From contig NZ_QGDS01000005.1 of the NCBI RefSeq assembly GCF_003149105.1, positions 176,289 through 240,288 of the forward strand: DNA of 64,000 bases. The letters are read 5' to 3'. The notes under the pieces are model-generated. The model did not search any database and had not been told where the DNA came from. It worked only from the letters and a program-made list of their open reading frames with translations. This DNA comes from Faecalicatena contorta. GTDB lineage: Bacteria; Bacillota; Clostridia; Lachnospirales; Lachnospiraceae. Positions 8,231 through 16,668 of this stretch are shown piece after piece (positions within the stretch are counted from its first letter, which is position 1; every line of letters begins with the position of its first letter). The translations under genes were made by a program, and so were the position numbers.

Positions 8231-9751
8231 TCAAATAATAGCCGGTTCATCCGCAAGAGAGTCTCGAATACTGATTATGTCATCGTGAGTCAGATTTTCA
8301 TTTCTTACATCTTTCACCAATTTTCCTTCATTGAAGAATAAAATACGGTCCACCGCTCTGACTAACTCATCAAAATCATTTGTCAGGTACAATACGGAAG
8401 TCTGCTTTTCCTCAACGATTTTTATAACATTTTCAATAATTTCTTCTCTGCTCTTTATGTCAATTCCTATTGTTGGTTCATCCAGCATAAGAAGCTTTGG
8501 TGAACTGCTGACTGCTTTGGCAACCACTACTTTTTGCTGATTACCTCCTGATAAGCTGCTTAATTTGTCATAAATGGCATTAGCCTTTATATGAAATAAG
8601 TCGAAATAATCCCTGGAGATACCTTTTGATTTATTCTTATCAACAAAACCAAACCTGCCCTTTAACATTGAGTACAACAATGGAAGACTTATATTTTCTT
8701 CTATCGTCATAAGGTCTACTATGCCTTCTTTATGGCGGTCATTCGAAACATATGATATCCCATTTTTAATGGCATTCCATGGTGACTTTGCCAGCATAAC
8801 ACCGCTGTCTTTCACAATAATTTTTCCTGACCTTACTTTTTCCAGACCAAAAAGTGTTCTCAAAAACTCTCTGGCACCCGACCCTGGAAAACCTACGACT
8901 CCAGTGATCTCCCCTTTATACAAATTTACCGAAACATCTTTTAAAATGGAGCCTGAAATACGATCTACCTCCACCAGAAGATTTCTCTGATTGTCATCTG
9001 CTGTTCTTTGCCGGCGGATTAGCTCTACTTCCTCACCAGCAATTAAATTTGCAAGTTTTTCTTCATGCAGACCATCCTCATCCATTCCCGTAAAGGAGCA
9101 TCCATCACGAATAACCGTAACATCATCAGAAAGCTCCACAACTTCCTGTAAGTAATGGCTGATAAAAATAAAGGAGGTTCCCCGTGCCTTCAGTTCGTTC
9201 ACAAATACAAACAACTCTGCTCTTTCTTTCGTTGACAGTGCCGTTGTTGGTTCATCTAGAATAATAACCTTTGCGCCTCCATGCATAGCCCTTACTATAT
9301 TAACTTTTCTTTGGTCTACTGCATTTAGGTTTTTTACCTTCTCCTTAGGGTCTACTTCAAGTCCGTATTTTTTGAGTTCTGCCTCTGCCATTTTATAAAG
9401 AGCTTTCCAGTCCACAAAGCCCTTTTTTTCGGGCCAAATTCCCACAAAAATATTTTCACCCACCGTCAGCTCAGGAACAATACTCGCATGTTGAGGTACC
9501 AGCTTTATTCCCATATTCTGCCTTTCAAAGACAGAATATGGGGTTACATCTTTTCCCTCTAAAGTCACAGTGCCATCATTTTGTCTGTAAATTCCTGCTA
9601 TAATATTCACTACGGTTGACTTTCCCGCTCCATTTCGTCCCAGAAGTGAGTGTATCGTCCCTTTTTCAACAGCAAAACTAACATCTTTAAGAGCCTGGGT
9701 AGCCCCGAACCTTTTATTGATATTTTCTACTTTTAGAACGATTTCTCCCAT
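8231..9751 (-). CDS. Sugar ABC transporter ATPase, two-domain (RbsA family)
   Basis: 506 residues, two fused nucleotide-binding domains. The first has Walker A GRNGAGKST (about 38-46) and Walker B VIILDEPT. Its signature is degenerate (NAVDQRK), as in many RbsA proteins. The second has a reduced P-loop (GFPGSGARE) but a canonical LSGGNQQK signature and LLMLDEPTIGID. This asymmetry is normal for the family. It starts 4 bases after the binding-protein gene and energises the permease encoded downstream. Confidence 0.9.
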   Translation of the reverse strand: MGEIVLKVENINKRFGATQALKDVSFAVEKGTIHSLLGRNGAGKSTVVNIIAGIYRQNDGTVTLEGKDVTPYSVFERQNMGIKLVPQHASIVPELTVGENIFVGIWPEKKGFVDWKALYKMAEAELKKYGLEVDPKEKVKNLNAVDQRKVNIVRAMHGGAKVIILDEPTTALSTKERAELFVFVNELKARGTSFIFISHYLQEVVELSDDVTVIRDGCSFTGMDEDGLHEEKLANLIAGEEVELIRRQRTADDNQRNLLVEVDRISGSILKDVSVNLYKGEITGVVGFPGSGAREFLRTLFGLEKVRSGKIIVKDSGVMLAKSPWNAIKNGISYVSNDRHKEGIVDLMTIEENISLPLLYSMLKGRFGFVDKNKSKGISRDYFDLFHIKANAIYDKLSSLSGGNQQKVVVAKAVSSSPKLLMLDEPTIGIDIKSREEIIENVIKIVEEKQTSVLYLTNDFDELVRAVDRILFFNEGKLVKDVRNENLTHDDIISIRDSLADEPAII

Positions 9752-9755
9752 AGCT

Positions 9756-10856
9756 TTATTCTCCTTCAGCTTTCAGCGCCTGTACACCCCAATGACCCTC
9801 ATCTTCTATATTAGATGCATCCAGTACGTATGGCGGTACACGAAGAATCGGGCCTGTTTCTCCTGACATAAACTCTGCTGTTTTCCAGTAAAATTTTTCA
9901 TTGGTATATGTTCCCGTTGTCGGAACCTCTTTGCCTTCAAAAATATAACTACTTAATACATCCATTGCCATTGGTCCATAAGCATAAGCATCTTCCACAA
10001 CAATTGCATCATAATAGCCATCTTGAAGATATTTCACCGCATCAGGTTCTCCATCTCCTGTTACCATGATTACATGCTTTTCATCATCCACCGGATACCA
10101 CAGTCCGGCCACTTGAAGGGCTTCTGCACAGCCAAGTCCCGGATCATCAGAAGGGCAATGCACTGCATCAATATCTCCATTGTATTTTGCAATAACATTT
10201 GTCAGCGCCTCCTGTGATTTTCCTCTTTCACCTTCACCCGGCACCTGAACATAATCAATATCGGGATATTCTTTCATTACGGAATCAAATCCATCTTTTC
10301 TAAGTCTCCATGATTCTGAACTCATAGCACCATATACGTTTACGACCCGCCCTGTTTCAGAGCCATTTTTTTCTTTGAGTTTTGCCAGTATCTCCTCTGC
10401 GGCCATTTTCCCGCACTCAAAGTTATCAAACTGAATCGTACAGTCAACTACTGCCGTAGAAGCCGGATTATCTACCATAACAATTGGAATACCTGCATTT
10501 GTTGCTGCATTTGTCGCATCATTGAGTGCATCTGAATCCACTGTATTTACAATAATTGCTTTAGGCTTTTTTGTTATAAAGTTCTTCATCTGATCATTTT
10601 GTAAAGTGGAATCATTATTACAATTTGCCACCTCCGGAACATACCCGGCTTCACTGACAGCCTCTTCCACTTTTTCCTGAAGGGCAACATGGAAATACTG
10701 ATTTAACGTTTTTTGTGTATATGCAATCATATTGCTGCTTTCCCCACTGCTTTCCGAGCCATTTGAACTGCTATCGTTTCCTTCTTTATTTCCACAGCCC
10801 ACTAAACCAATTACCATCACTACTGCCAAAAATGCTCCTATAACTCTCTTCTTCAT
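9756..10856 (-). CDS. Sugar ABC transporter substrate-binding lipoprotein
   Basis: 366 residues. The signal peptide MKKRVIGAFLAVVMVIGLVG ends in a lipobox (LVGC) with lipidated Cys21, then a Ser/Gly/Asn-rich linker to about residue 40. The mature part is a periplasmic-binding-protein type 1 domain (ribose/galactose-binding class), with the typical IVNTVDSDALNDATNAA ligand-hinge segment. It captures a sugar or polyol outside the membrane. The mature body starts with a family-typical IAYTQKTLNQYFHVALQEKV. Confidence 0.88.
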   Translation of the reverse strand: MKKRVIGAFLAVVMVIGLVGCGNKEGNDSSSNGSESSGESSNMIAYTQKTLNQYFHVALQEKVEEAVSEAGYVPEVANCNNDSTLQNDQMKNFITKKPKAIIVNTVDSDALNDATNAATNAGIPIVMVDNPASTAVVDCTIQFDNFECGKMAAEEILAKLKEKNGSETGRVVNVYGAMSSESWRLRKDGFDSVMKEYPDIDYVQVPGEGERGKSQEALTNVIAKYNGDIDAVHCPSDDPGLGCAEALQVAGLWYPVDDEKHVIMVTGDGEPDAVKYLQDGYYDAIVVEDAYAYGPMAMDVLSSYIFEGKEVPTTGTYTNEKFYWKTAEFMSGETGPILRVPPYVLDASNIEDEGHWGVQALKAEGE

Positions 10857-10881
10857 CTATTCTTCCTCCCATTTTAAAGTC

Positions 10882-10904
10882 AGGCGGATATTCGCAATCC
10901 GCTT
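10882..10904 (-). other. Intercistronic hairpin
   Basis: AGGCGGA pairs with TCCGCTT around a short loop, between the SDR gene and the binding-protein gene. There is no U-run, so it may act as an mRNA stabiliser or partial terminator that sets the high expression of the binding protein. Role inferred. Confidence 0.4.
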
Positions 10905-10915
10905 CCTTGATTCGG

Positions 10916-11692
10916 TTAAAAACAAGTATAAGCTCCATCTATCCTGAAATCGGCTCCCGTTGTATATGAACTGGTATCGCTGGCCAAATATACAGCAATA
11001 CCCTGTAATTCTTCCGGCTTCGCCATTCTATGTACTGGAATCAACTTCTCCCATTGTCCGATCAGCGGTGCCAGGGTCGAATCATTTAATGTCATTTCCG
11101 TTGCAACATATCCTGGGCTAATCGTATTAACCCTGACATTTTTCTCCGCCCATTCTACAGCCATATTTCTGGACATAGCGATGACTCCCGCTTTAGAAGC
11201 TGCGTATGAACACTCTTTTTGAGGTATATTGGTAATGTGCGCTGACATGGATGCTGTATTTATAATAGAGCCGCCGCCTTGCTTAATCATTACCTTTCCC
11301 GCCGCTTGTGCTGTTAAAAATGTACCCGTTAGATTCACATGAATAACTTTGCTCCAATCTTTAATATTATCCTCCTCAATTGGAACTGTATGTCCTATAC
11401 CGGCATTGCAAAATGCTACATCAAGCCTTCCAAACTCTTTGAGAATAATCTCCATCATCTCATTCACCTCTTCCGGCTTCGTAATATCTGCTCTAATAGC
11501 AATCATTTTGTTGCAATGCTTTTTTTCAATCTCTTCAGCAACCTTCTTTGCTTCCTCTAAATCTACATCTACAATAGCAATATCTGCTCCGGCCTCTGCC
11601 AAGGCTGTCACAAGACTTTTTCCGATGCCCCGTGCCCCTCCTGTAACAAATATTTTTTTGCCGTTTAATCTCATTTTTTCAATAATACCCAC
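10916..11692 (-). CDS. Short-chain dehydrogenase/reductase (sugar/polyol type)
   Basis: 258 residues, classical SDR length. Nucleotide motif TGGARGIGKS (about 16-25), an acidic residue after the second strand (IVDVDL) indicating NAD(H) preference, NAG motif CNAGIG, catalytic Ser in TASMSA, and YAASK (Tyr/Lys). It probably oxidises or reduces a polyol or ketose, fitting an operon with a kinase and two isomerases. It sits between the transporter genes and the YjbQ gene. The exact substrate cannot be read from the sequence. Confidence 0.85.
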   Translation of the reverse strand: MGIIEKMRLNGKKIFVTGGARGIGKSLVTALAEAGADIAIVDVDLEEAKKVAEEIEKKHCNKMIAIRADITKPEEVNEMMEIILKEFGRLDVAFCNAGIGHTVPIEEDNIKDWSKVIHVNLTGTFLTAQAAGKVMIKQGGGSIINTASMSAHITNIPQKECSYAASKAGVIAMSRNMAVEWAEKNVRVNTISPGYVATEMTLNDSTLAPLIGQWEKLIPVHRMAKPEELQGIAVYLASDTSSYTTGADFRIDGAYTCF

Positions 11693-11712
11693 TTTTTACC
11701 TCCTCTTGGCCC

Positions 11713-12210
11713 CTATTCCCCTACGATCTGTACTCTTACATTTCTTGTTCTTGCACGAGTCTGGTCCATATCTGTAAAATAGATACGCCCAAATTCACCT
11801 AACACCATTTCGCCGTCTACAAGTGGAATAGTCTCTGACCGCCCCAACAGTACAGACCTCAAATGTCCATCGGTATTTAAAAGCCACTCTGACCTTTCAT
11901 CCCGCAGTTCCATTGCGTTTTTTACATGGATGGGGCCTGGGTGCAGATATTGCCCCTCATTATTACAATTAGGAATTATTTTTTCCAAAACATTTACCAT
12001 ATCCTGAAGAATCAATGGCACGTTCCAATAAGTAACGTCTTCTGAATCCTCCTGTAAAAAAACACTGCAGCTTGTATGCTGGGAATATACATTTACAATG
12101 CCTTCCTTAATTCCTGAGCTTTCAACAATTTTTATGACCCTTTCTGTTACATCATCAAAGCTTACCCTCTGCCCTGATTCAATCGTAAACACTTCATGAA
12201 ATACAGCCAT
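11713..12210 (-). CDS. YjbQ/UPF0047 family protein
   Basis: 165 residues from ATG 12210, chosen for AGGAGG at ideal distance and because the reading frame further upstream overlaps the preceding gene. Family marks are the HTSCSVFLQEDSEDV segment (about 46-60) with conserved His/Cys, LHPGPIHVKNAMEL, and a GRIYFTDMDQTRARTRNVRVQIVGE C-terminus. The family forms trimers with a metal-like His site; thiamine-phosphate-synthase activity has been reported for some members, but the physiological role is open. It is translationally linked to the TIM-like gene (stop of the latter at 12215). Confidence 0.82.
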   Translation of the reverse strand: MAVFHEVFTIESGQRVSFDDVTERVIKIVESSGIKEGIVNVYSQHTSCSVFLQEDSEDVTYWNVPLILQDMVNVLEKIIPNCNNEGQYLHPGPIHVKNAMELRDERSEWLLNTDGHLRSVLLGRSETIPLVDGEMVLGEFGRIYFTDMDQTRARTRNVRVQIVGE

Positions 12211-12214
12211 ATTC

Positions 12215-12925
12215 TTATGCCTCCTCTTCCTTTTTTCTCTGTTTCCATGCTGTTGCAACTGCCTTTATCATCTTTTTCAGCATTAGTTCCGGCGATTCAG
12301 CCAGTATGATTCCGCTGGTTGAACCTGTAGCCTGTGCCCCCGCATGGATAATTTCATATACGTCATTCTCATTTTGAATACCCGCACCATGGAGTATCTG
12401 TATATTTTTGGATATTGAATGAACTGCTTCATTTATAATTTCAATTGCAATTGCATCCTCTTTACTTCTGGCCCCTTTTCCTATTAACTCCGGGGATTCC
12501 GCCAAAATGATATCTGGCTCCAGAGCTGCGATCATCCTTGCCTCCTTCACATTTGCTGCACATACCATAGAAATTAGTCCAACTTCTTTTGCTCTTTCAA
12601 TACATCTTGATATCTCAGTAATTGTTAGAGGCTTTTCTGCATGATTCAATAAAACCCCTTCTGCACCAGCTTCCTTTAAAGCCTCTGGCAAAACAGCACC
12701 TACACCTCTCCCTGGTTTTAATGAATCCATATGCTGCGCAAATACTCGAATGTTTTTTGTTGCATCTGCAATTCTTCTAATGTCTGTATACTGTGCTGTA
12801 AAAATAATGTCTACTTCATATTCTTCTGCCAGTTCATCCGCAGCCTTAGCAAGTTTCAGCGCTTCCTCACCATACAAATATGCTTTAGGACCAATTTCAA
12901 AAAACGGTACCCTTAATTTTTTCAT
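12215..12925 (-). CDS. Triosephosphate isomerase-like enzyme (archaeal-type length)
   Basis: 236 residues, a TIM barrel shorter than the 250-residue bacterial TpiA and similar to archaeal TIM. The catalytic residues are visible: Lys in GPKAYLYG (K14), His in LLNHAEKP (about 95) and Glu in AESPELIGKG (about 142). The C-terminal phosphate-binding strand GATGSTSGIILAESPE is also present. The N-terminal Asn of the usual N-x-K motif is replaced. In sugar operons such paralogues (EryH, for example) isomerise tetrulose phosphates rather than triose phosphates, so the role here is probably sugar-phosphate isomerisation in the pathway of this operon. Confidence 0.82.
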   Translation of the reverse strand: MKKLRVPFFEIGPKAYLYGEEALKLAKAADELAEEYEVDIIFTAQYTDIRRIADATKNIRVFAQHMDSLKPGRGVGAVLPEALKEAGAEGVLLNHAEKPLTITEISRCIERAKEVGLISMVCAANVKEARMIAALEPDIILAESPELIGKGARSKEDAIAIEIINEAVHSISKNIQILHGAGIQNENDVYEIIHAGAQATGSTSGIILAESPELMLKKMIKAVATAWKQRKKEEEA

Positions 12926-12950
12926 ACAACCTCACCTGTACCTTCACCTG

Positions 12951-13751
12951 CTAAATCATTTTTTTCAAAAACTCCGCTGTCTTTGGCAGTGTTTCTTCCG
13001 GGATGCCGCAAGTACTGCACTCTAAGTTAAGGAATCCATTATACTTAATATCCTTTAATGCCTGAAAACATGTTTTCCAGTCTGTCATTCCGTAACCTGG
13101 CAACAGGCGGTTGTTATCCCCCAGATGCACATGTTTAATTGAACTTCCGGCATATAAAATACTTTCTTTAAAATCAGCTTCTTCAATTGACATATGAAAA
13201 AAATCTGCCAGAACACCTACATTTTTCATTCCAACTTTATCTACTACATCTTTACAATCCTTAATACTGTTCATAAATAAGCTTTCATATCTGTTAATTC
13301 CTTCAAGTAACATAGTACCTTGTGTACCCTCTAATGGTTCAGCAACCTCCCGGTACATTTCTAAAAATTCTTCTTCCTGGCTTTCACTCATCTTTACATA
13401 TGGGTTAAATAGTGGAAGGGGATTTTGCGGGCCATATGAAAATTCCAATTCCGTAACCGCCCCTATCTCAGCACATACCTGTGCTGCTAATTTATACATC
13501 TCTCTACTTTTCTTTCTGATATCCTTATCTGCATCCATCAGATGGCCATAGATTTCATCTCCAAAAACAAACTCACATGGCTTTACCCCTGTTTTCTTTT
13601 CCAGCCCTAAAACTTCCTGATACATTTTGTCATTCCACTCTTTGAACTCAACAAAAACAGCTATTCCTTCATATCCCCATTCTCTGATTATATTTGCCTT
13701 TTCAGTAATACTTGCTCCGCTAACCATAGAGCTAGTACAAGCTAACTTCAT
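12951..13751 (-). CDS. Sugar phosphate isomerase/epimerase (xylose isomerase-like TIM barrel)
   Basis: 266 residues of the AP-endonuclease-2 superfamily. The metal-site residues expected of the fold appear as E in MLLEGINRYE, D/H in VLADFFHMSIEE, H in KHVHLGDNNR and E in FLNLECSTCG near the C-terminus. It probably epimerises a ketose or ketose phosphate, as EryC or hydroxypyruvate isomerase relatives do. It is the first gene of the minus-strand operon, 30 bases behind the promoter/operator region shared with the LacI regulator. Confidence 0.83.
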   Translation of the reverse strand: MKLACTSSMVSGASITEKANIIREWGYEGIAVFVEFKEWNDKMYQEVLGLEKKTGVKPCEFVFGDEIYGHLMDADKDIRKKSREMYKLAAQVCAEIGAVTELEFSYGPQNPLPLFNPYVKMSESQEEEFLEMYREVAEPLEGTQGTMLLEGINRYESLFMNSIKDCKDVVDKVGMKNVGVLADFFHMSIEEADFKESILYAGSSIKHVHLGDNNRLLPGYGMTDWKTCFQALKDIKYNGFLNLECSTCGIPEETLPKTAEFLKKMI

Positions 13752-13764
13752 ATGTCCCTCCTTT

Positions 13765-13778
13765 TTACAACGTTGTAA
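13765..13778. promoter_or_regulatory. LacI-type operator 1 (perfect palindrome)
   Basis: TTACAACGTTGTAA, a perfect 14-bp palindrome next to the ribosome site of the isomerase gene, in the untranslated leader of the minus-strand operon. It is the strongest of a set of related sites in this 317-base divergent region. Confidence 0.75.
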
Positions 13779-13826
13779 TTTTGTTTTAAAAAAATTTTTC
13801 TTTTACTGATTTTTTCCGGAAAATAT

Positions 13827-13840
13827 TTCAAACGTTGTAA
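13827..13840. promoter_or_regulatory. LacI-type operator 2
   Basis: TTCAAACGTTGTAA differs from operator 1 at two positions. It sits immediately downstream of the minus-strand promoter at 13843-13871, where a bound repressor would block start of transcription. Confidence 0.6.
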
Positions 13841-13842
13841 TT

Positions 13843-13871
13843 ACAATAATTTATTTTATTCATTATGTCAA
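13843..13871 (-). promoter_or_regulatory. Promoter of the seven-gene sugar operon
   Basis: Minus strand TTGACA (13866-13871), 17 bases, TATTGT (13843-13848). Consensus -35 and a weak -10, directly followed by operator 2. Confidence 0.55.
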
Positions 13872-13996
13872 TATATCATTTTTATTTTATATATTAATTG
13901 GTTCATTTTCACAAATATTCCTCTCTATATTTGTGTATTATGCACTTTTATTTTTTGATTTCATTTCCAACTATTGTTAATCTTTTCACCTGCACA

Positions 13997-14025
13997 TTGA
14001 CAACGTTGTAATTATGTTGTAATCT
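13997..14025 (+). promoter_or_regulatory. Promoter and operator 3 of the LacI/kinase operon
   Basis: TTGACA (13997-14002), 17 bases, TAATCT (14020-14025). Operator TGACAACGTTGTAA (13998-14011; 13 of 14 positions as operator 1) overlaps the -35 box, and a further half site GTTGTAA (14016-14022) overlaps the -10. This implies autoregulation. The rest of the 13752-14068 gap is AT-rich with no other feature seen. Confidence 0.65.
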
Positions 14026-14068
14026 TTGTAAATACAACCTCACTATTTGAAAGAAAGGATGACCCTTA

Positions 14069-15118
14069 ATGACTTCTGATAACGGACAAAAACCTGTTAC
14101 AATTAAATCAATAGCGCAAGAGTTAGGAATATCTTTTTCCACAGTTTCAAAAGCGCTGAATAATAATCCTGCAATTAAGGAATCTACACGTGAACTTGTT
14201 CTTAAAAAAGCAGAGGAAATGGGGTATATTCCCAACCCCCTTGCCAAAGGATTAAAGAGTAACTCCACGAAGACGATTGCAATCATTTTTAATGATATTG
14301 AAAACCCCGTTCTTACATATATATTCAAAAATATTTCTATTGAAATGGAAAAGCATGGATATACGACTATGATTTTTGATTCACAATTCAGTGAACGCCA
14401 GGAGCGGGCAAATATTATAACTGCCCTTTCCCGGCAGCCTGATTTTATTATCCTGGAGCCGGCGAAAACAGCATCTTCTAACATAGAGCTATTATCTGAT
14501 GTTCACAAAAAACTAATTCTTCAAGGCGCACGTTATGACTTAATAAACTGTCACCATGTTTATATTGATTATGCATACGGAGGATATGCTGCTGCAAAAG
14601 AGATGCTGGAAAATGGCCATAAAGACTGTTTGGTAATAACAGTTCCCCTCTCTTTTCCTATAAGCGAGCAATTTGTTCTTGGTATTGAACGTGCTTATAA
14701 AGAATATGGACTTATTTTTAATCGTTCAATGATAAAAACCACTCCCGCAACTATAGAAAATGGCTGCGAAGTAATACAAAACCTATGGGACTATGATTTA
14801 AAAAAATTTACTCTTCCGTTTACTGGAGTCCTCACCTTTGATGATGCACTTGCCCATGGGGTTTATAAGGCTGCTGCACAGTTTAATCTCAGTGTACCAA
14901 AAGATATTAGCGTAATTGGATTTGATGATAATCCTTTTTCTGCATTTTCCATGCCCCCCCTCAGCACCGTACATTTGCCTAAAGAGCGCATGGCTCAGAG
15001 CTGTATTACCATTCTAACCTCTGTATTAGTTCAACAACAAACAAATATGTGCATATATTCTCTCGAACCATATTTGGTTAAACGAGAATCTGTACAATCA
15101 ATAAATTTGGAGGTATGA
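14069..15118 (+). CDS. LacI-family transcriptional regulator
   Basis: 349 residues. The N-terminal HTH (about 10-35: TIKSIAQELGISFSTVSKAL) carries the family's hinge-helix continuation NPAIKESTRELVLKKAEEMGYIPNPLAKGL. The C-terminal type-1 periplasmic-binding-like domain (65-340) would bind a sugar effector. GAAAGGATG precedes the ATG. The flanking palindromes centred on CG fit LacI half-site logic, so it most likely represses both its own operon and the divergent transporter/isomerase operon. It is followed 1 base later by the kinase gene. Confidence 0.9.
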   Translation: MTSDNGQKPVTIKSIAQELGISFSTVSKALNNNPAIKESTRELVLKKAEEMGYIPNPLAKGLKSNSTKTIAIIFNDIENPVLTYIFKNISIEMEKHGYTTMIFDSQFSERQERANIITALSRQPDFIILEPAKTASSNIELLSDVHKKLILQGARYDLINCHHVYIDYAYGGYAAAKEMLENGHKDCLVITVPLSFPISEQFVLGIERAYKEYGLIFNRSMIKTTPATIENGCEVIQNLWDYDLKKFTLPFTGVLTFDDALAHGVYKAAAQFNLSVPKDISVIGFDDNPFSAFSMPPLSTVHLPKERMAQSCITILTSVLVQQQTNMCIYSLEPYLVKRESVQSINLEV

Positions 15119-15119
15119 C

Positions 15120-16661
15120 ATGAACATTATTTCTATAGATTTAGGAACAACCAACATAAAGGCTGCAATCTATAACTGCAGCTTGTCTCTTATTACTCTT
15201 TTATCGGAGTCTGTCACCTATGACCGGGATAACGATTTTGTGGAATTTGATGCTAATGAGTATTTTAATAAAATCATATCCATGATTCGCCATGCATCAG
15301 CAGAAGGGAAGAAATTCAATAATGAAGAGGTTGGTGAAATCATCCTCACCGGACAAGCTGAGTCTCTTATTGTATTGGGAGAGAATAACGAACCAATTTA
15401 TCCTGGAATATCCTGGTTAGATATGCGTTCTAAGGAAGAATGCAAAGAGTTATCCCAACACTTTGATTCTGATGAATGTTTCCATACTACCGGCCAGCCT
15501 GAACTTATACCAACCTGGCCCATCACTAAGCTGCTTTGGCTGAAAAAAAATGAAGCCCCCACTTTTGAAAAAGCAGTTAAATATTTATTATTAAAAGATT
15601 ACATCATCTATCGGTTATGCGGAAATATGCTTGGTGATTACACCATTTATAGCTTTTCACATTACTTTGATATAAGCAAAAAATGCTATTGGAAAGAAAT
15701 TCTTGACTATTGTGGAGTACGGTTAGACCAACTCCCCCCGGTTGCGCCCTCCGGAAGTATTGCCGGACACTTAATAACAGCACATGTTGATGAAAATATA
15801 GGACTTACCAGACGTACCAGAATTAATATAGGCACTTTAGATCACTTTGCCGGAATGATTGGCACTGGAAATACTGCCCCGGGAATGATAAGCGAATCAG
15901 CTGGAACCGTTTTATCTATCTCTACTCTTGTTGCCGCTCCACTTTTCGGGAAAAATAAAATTCCTATTTATTGCGGTCCCTTTCCAGAAACTTATGTCTT
16001 GCTCCCTGTTTGTGAAAGTGGGGGTTTTAGTATGGAATGGTACAAAAACAACTTTTTCTCTGACATTTCTTACGATGTCATTAACAGGGAACTTGAGAAA
16101 TGTGATAAGGTTACTGCACCAATCTTTCTTCCCTACCTTACTGGTGTAAATGCACCTGATTTTAATGAAAATGCCTCTGGTGTTTTCTTTGGATTAAAAG
16201 CACATCACACTAAATATGACCTTGCCCTGTCAGTTATGCAGGGAGTCGCCTGCCTGCTTAAGAAAAACCTTGACACAATGAAACAAGAAGGGATATCTCC
16301 AACCCGTATTATCTCTACTGGCGGTGGAGCAAAATCTTCACTATGGACGCAGATAAAAGCGGATATTACCGGATGCATAATTGATATCCCTGAAAATGAA
16401 GAAGCCCCATGCTTAGGGGCAGCGATAATTAGTGCTATATCCCTGGGCTATTTTGGCACTTACGAGGAAGCACTGGAGAAATCTATCAGAATACAAAAAA
16501 CATATCATCCCATTAAAACTACATTTAGTACATACGATATATTTGAGAAACTTTACAGCTCTTTGACAGATGTTTTTGCCTATCACAAGGAAAGGGAGAG
16601 AATAGCAATACTGCCTCCCCATTCTATAGATACTATCCCCTCTGCAAGTTCTCCTGTATAG
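15120..16661 (+). CDS. FGGY-family carbohydrate kinase
   Basis: 513 residues. N-terminal phosphate-1 motif SIDLGTTNIKAAIY, a sugar-binding region around GISWLDMRS and GTLDHFAGMIGTG, and a C-terminal FGGY signature region (GVACLLKKNLDTM, then ISTGGGAKSSLWTQIKADI). It phosphorylates a polyol or ketose at the expense of ATP. GGAGG lies 6 bases before the ATG, and the gene starts 2 bases after the LacI stop. The last ~20 residues (from about RERIAILPP) look unlike a family C-terminus and run into the structured repeat at 16.67 kb, which also supplies the stop codon neighbourhood. Confidence 0.88.
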   Translation: MNIISIDLGTTNIKAAIYNCSLSLITLLSESVTYDRDNDFVEFDANEYFNKIISMIRHASAEGKKFNNEEVGEIILTGQAESLIVLGENNEPIYPGISWLDMRSKEECKELSQHFDSDECFHTTGQPELIPTWPITKLLWLKKNEAPTFEKAVKYLLLKDYIIYRLCGNMLGDYTIYSFSHYFDISKKCYWKEILDYCGVRLDQLPPVAPSGSIAGHLITAHVDENIGLTRRTRINIGTLDHFAGMIGTGNTAPGMISESAGTVLSISTLVAAPLFGKNKIPIYCGPFPETYVLLPVCESGGFSMEWYKNNFFSDISYDVINRELEKCDKVTAPIFLPYLTGVNAPDFNENASGVFFGLKAHHTKYDLALSVMQGVACLLKKNLDTMKQEGISPTRIISTGGGAKSSLWTQIKADITGCIIDIPENEEAPCLGAAIISAISLGYFGTYEEALEKSIRIQKTYHPIKTTFSTYDIFEKLYSSLTDVFAYHKERERIAILPPHSIDTIPSASSPV

Positions 16662-16668
16662 GTAACCC

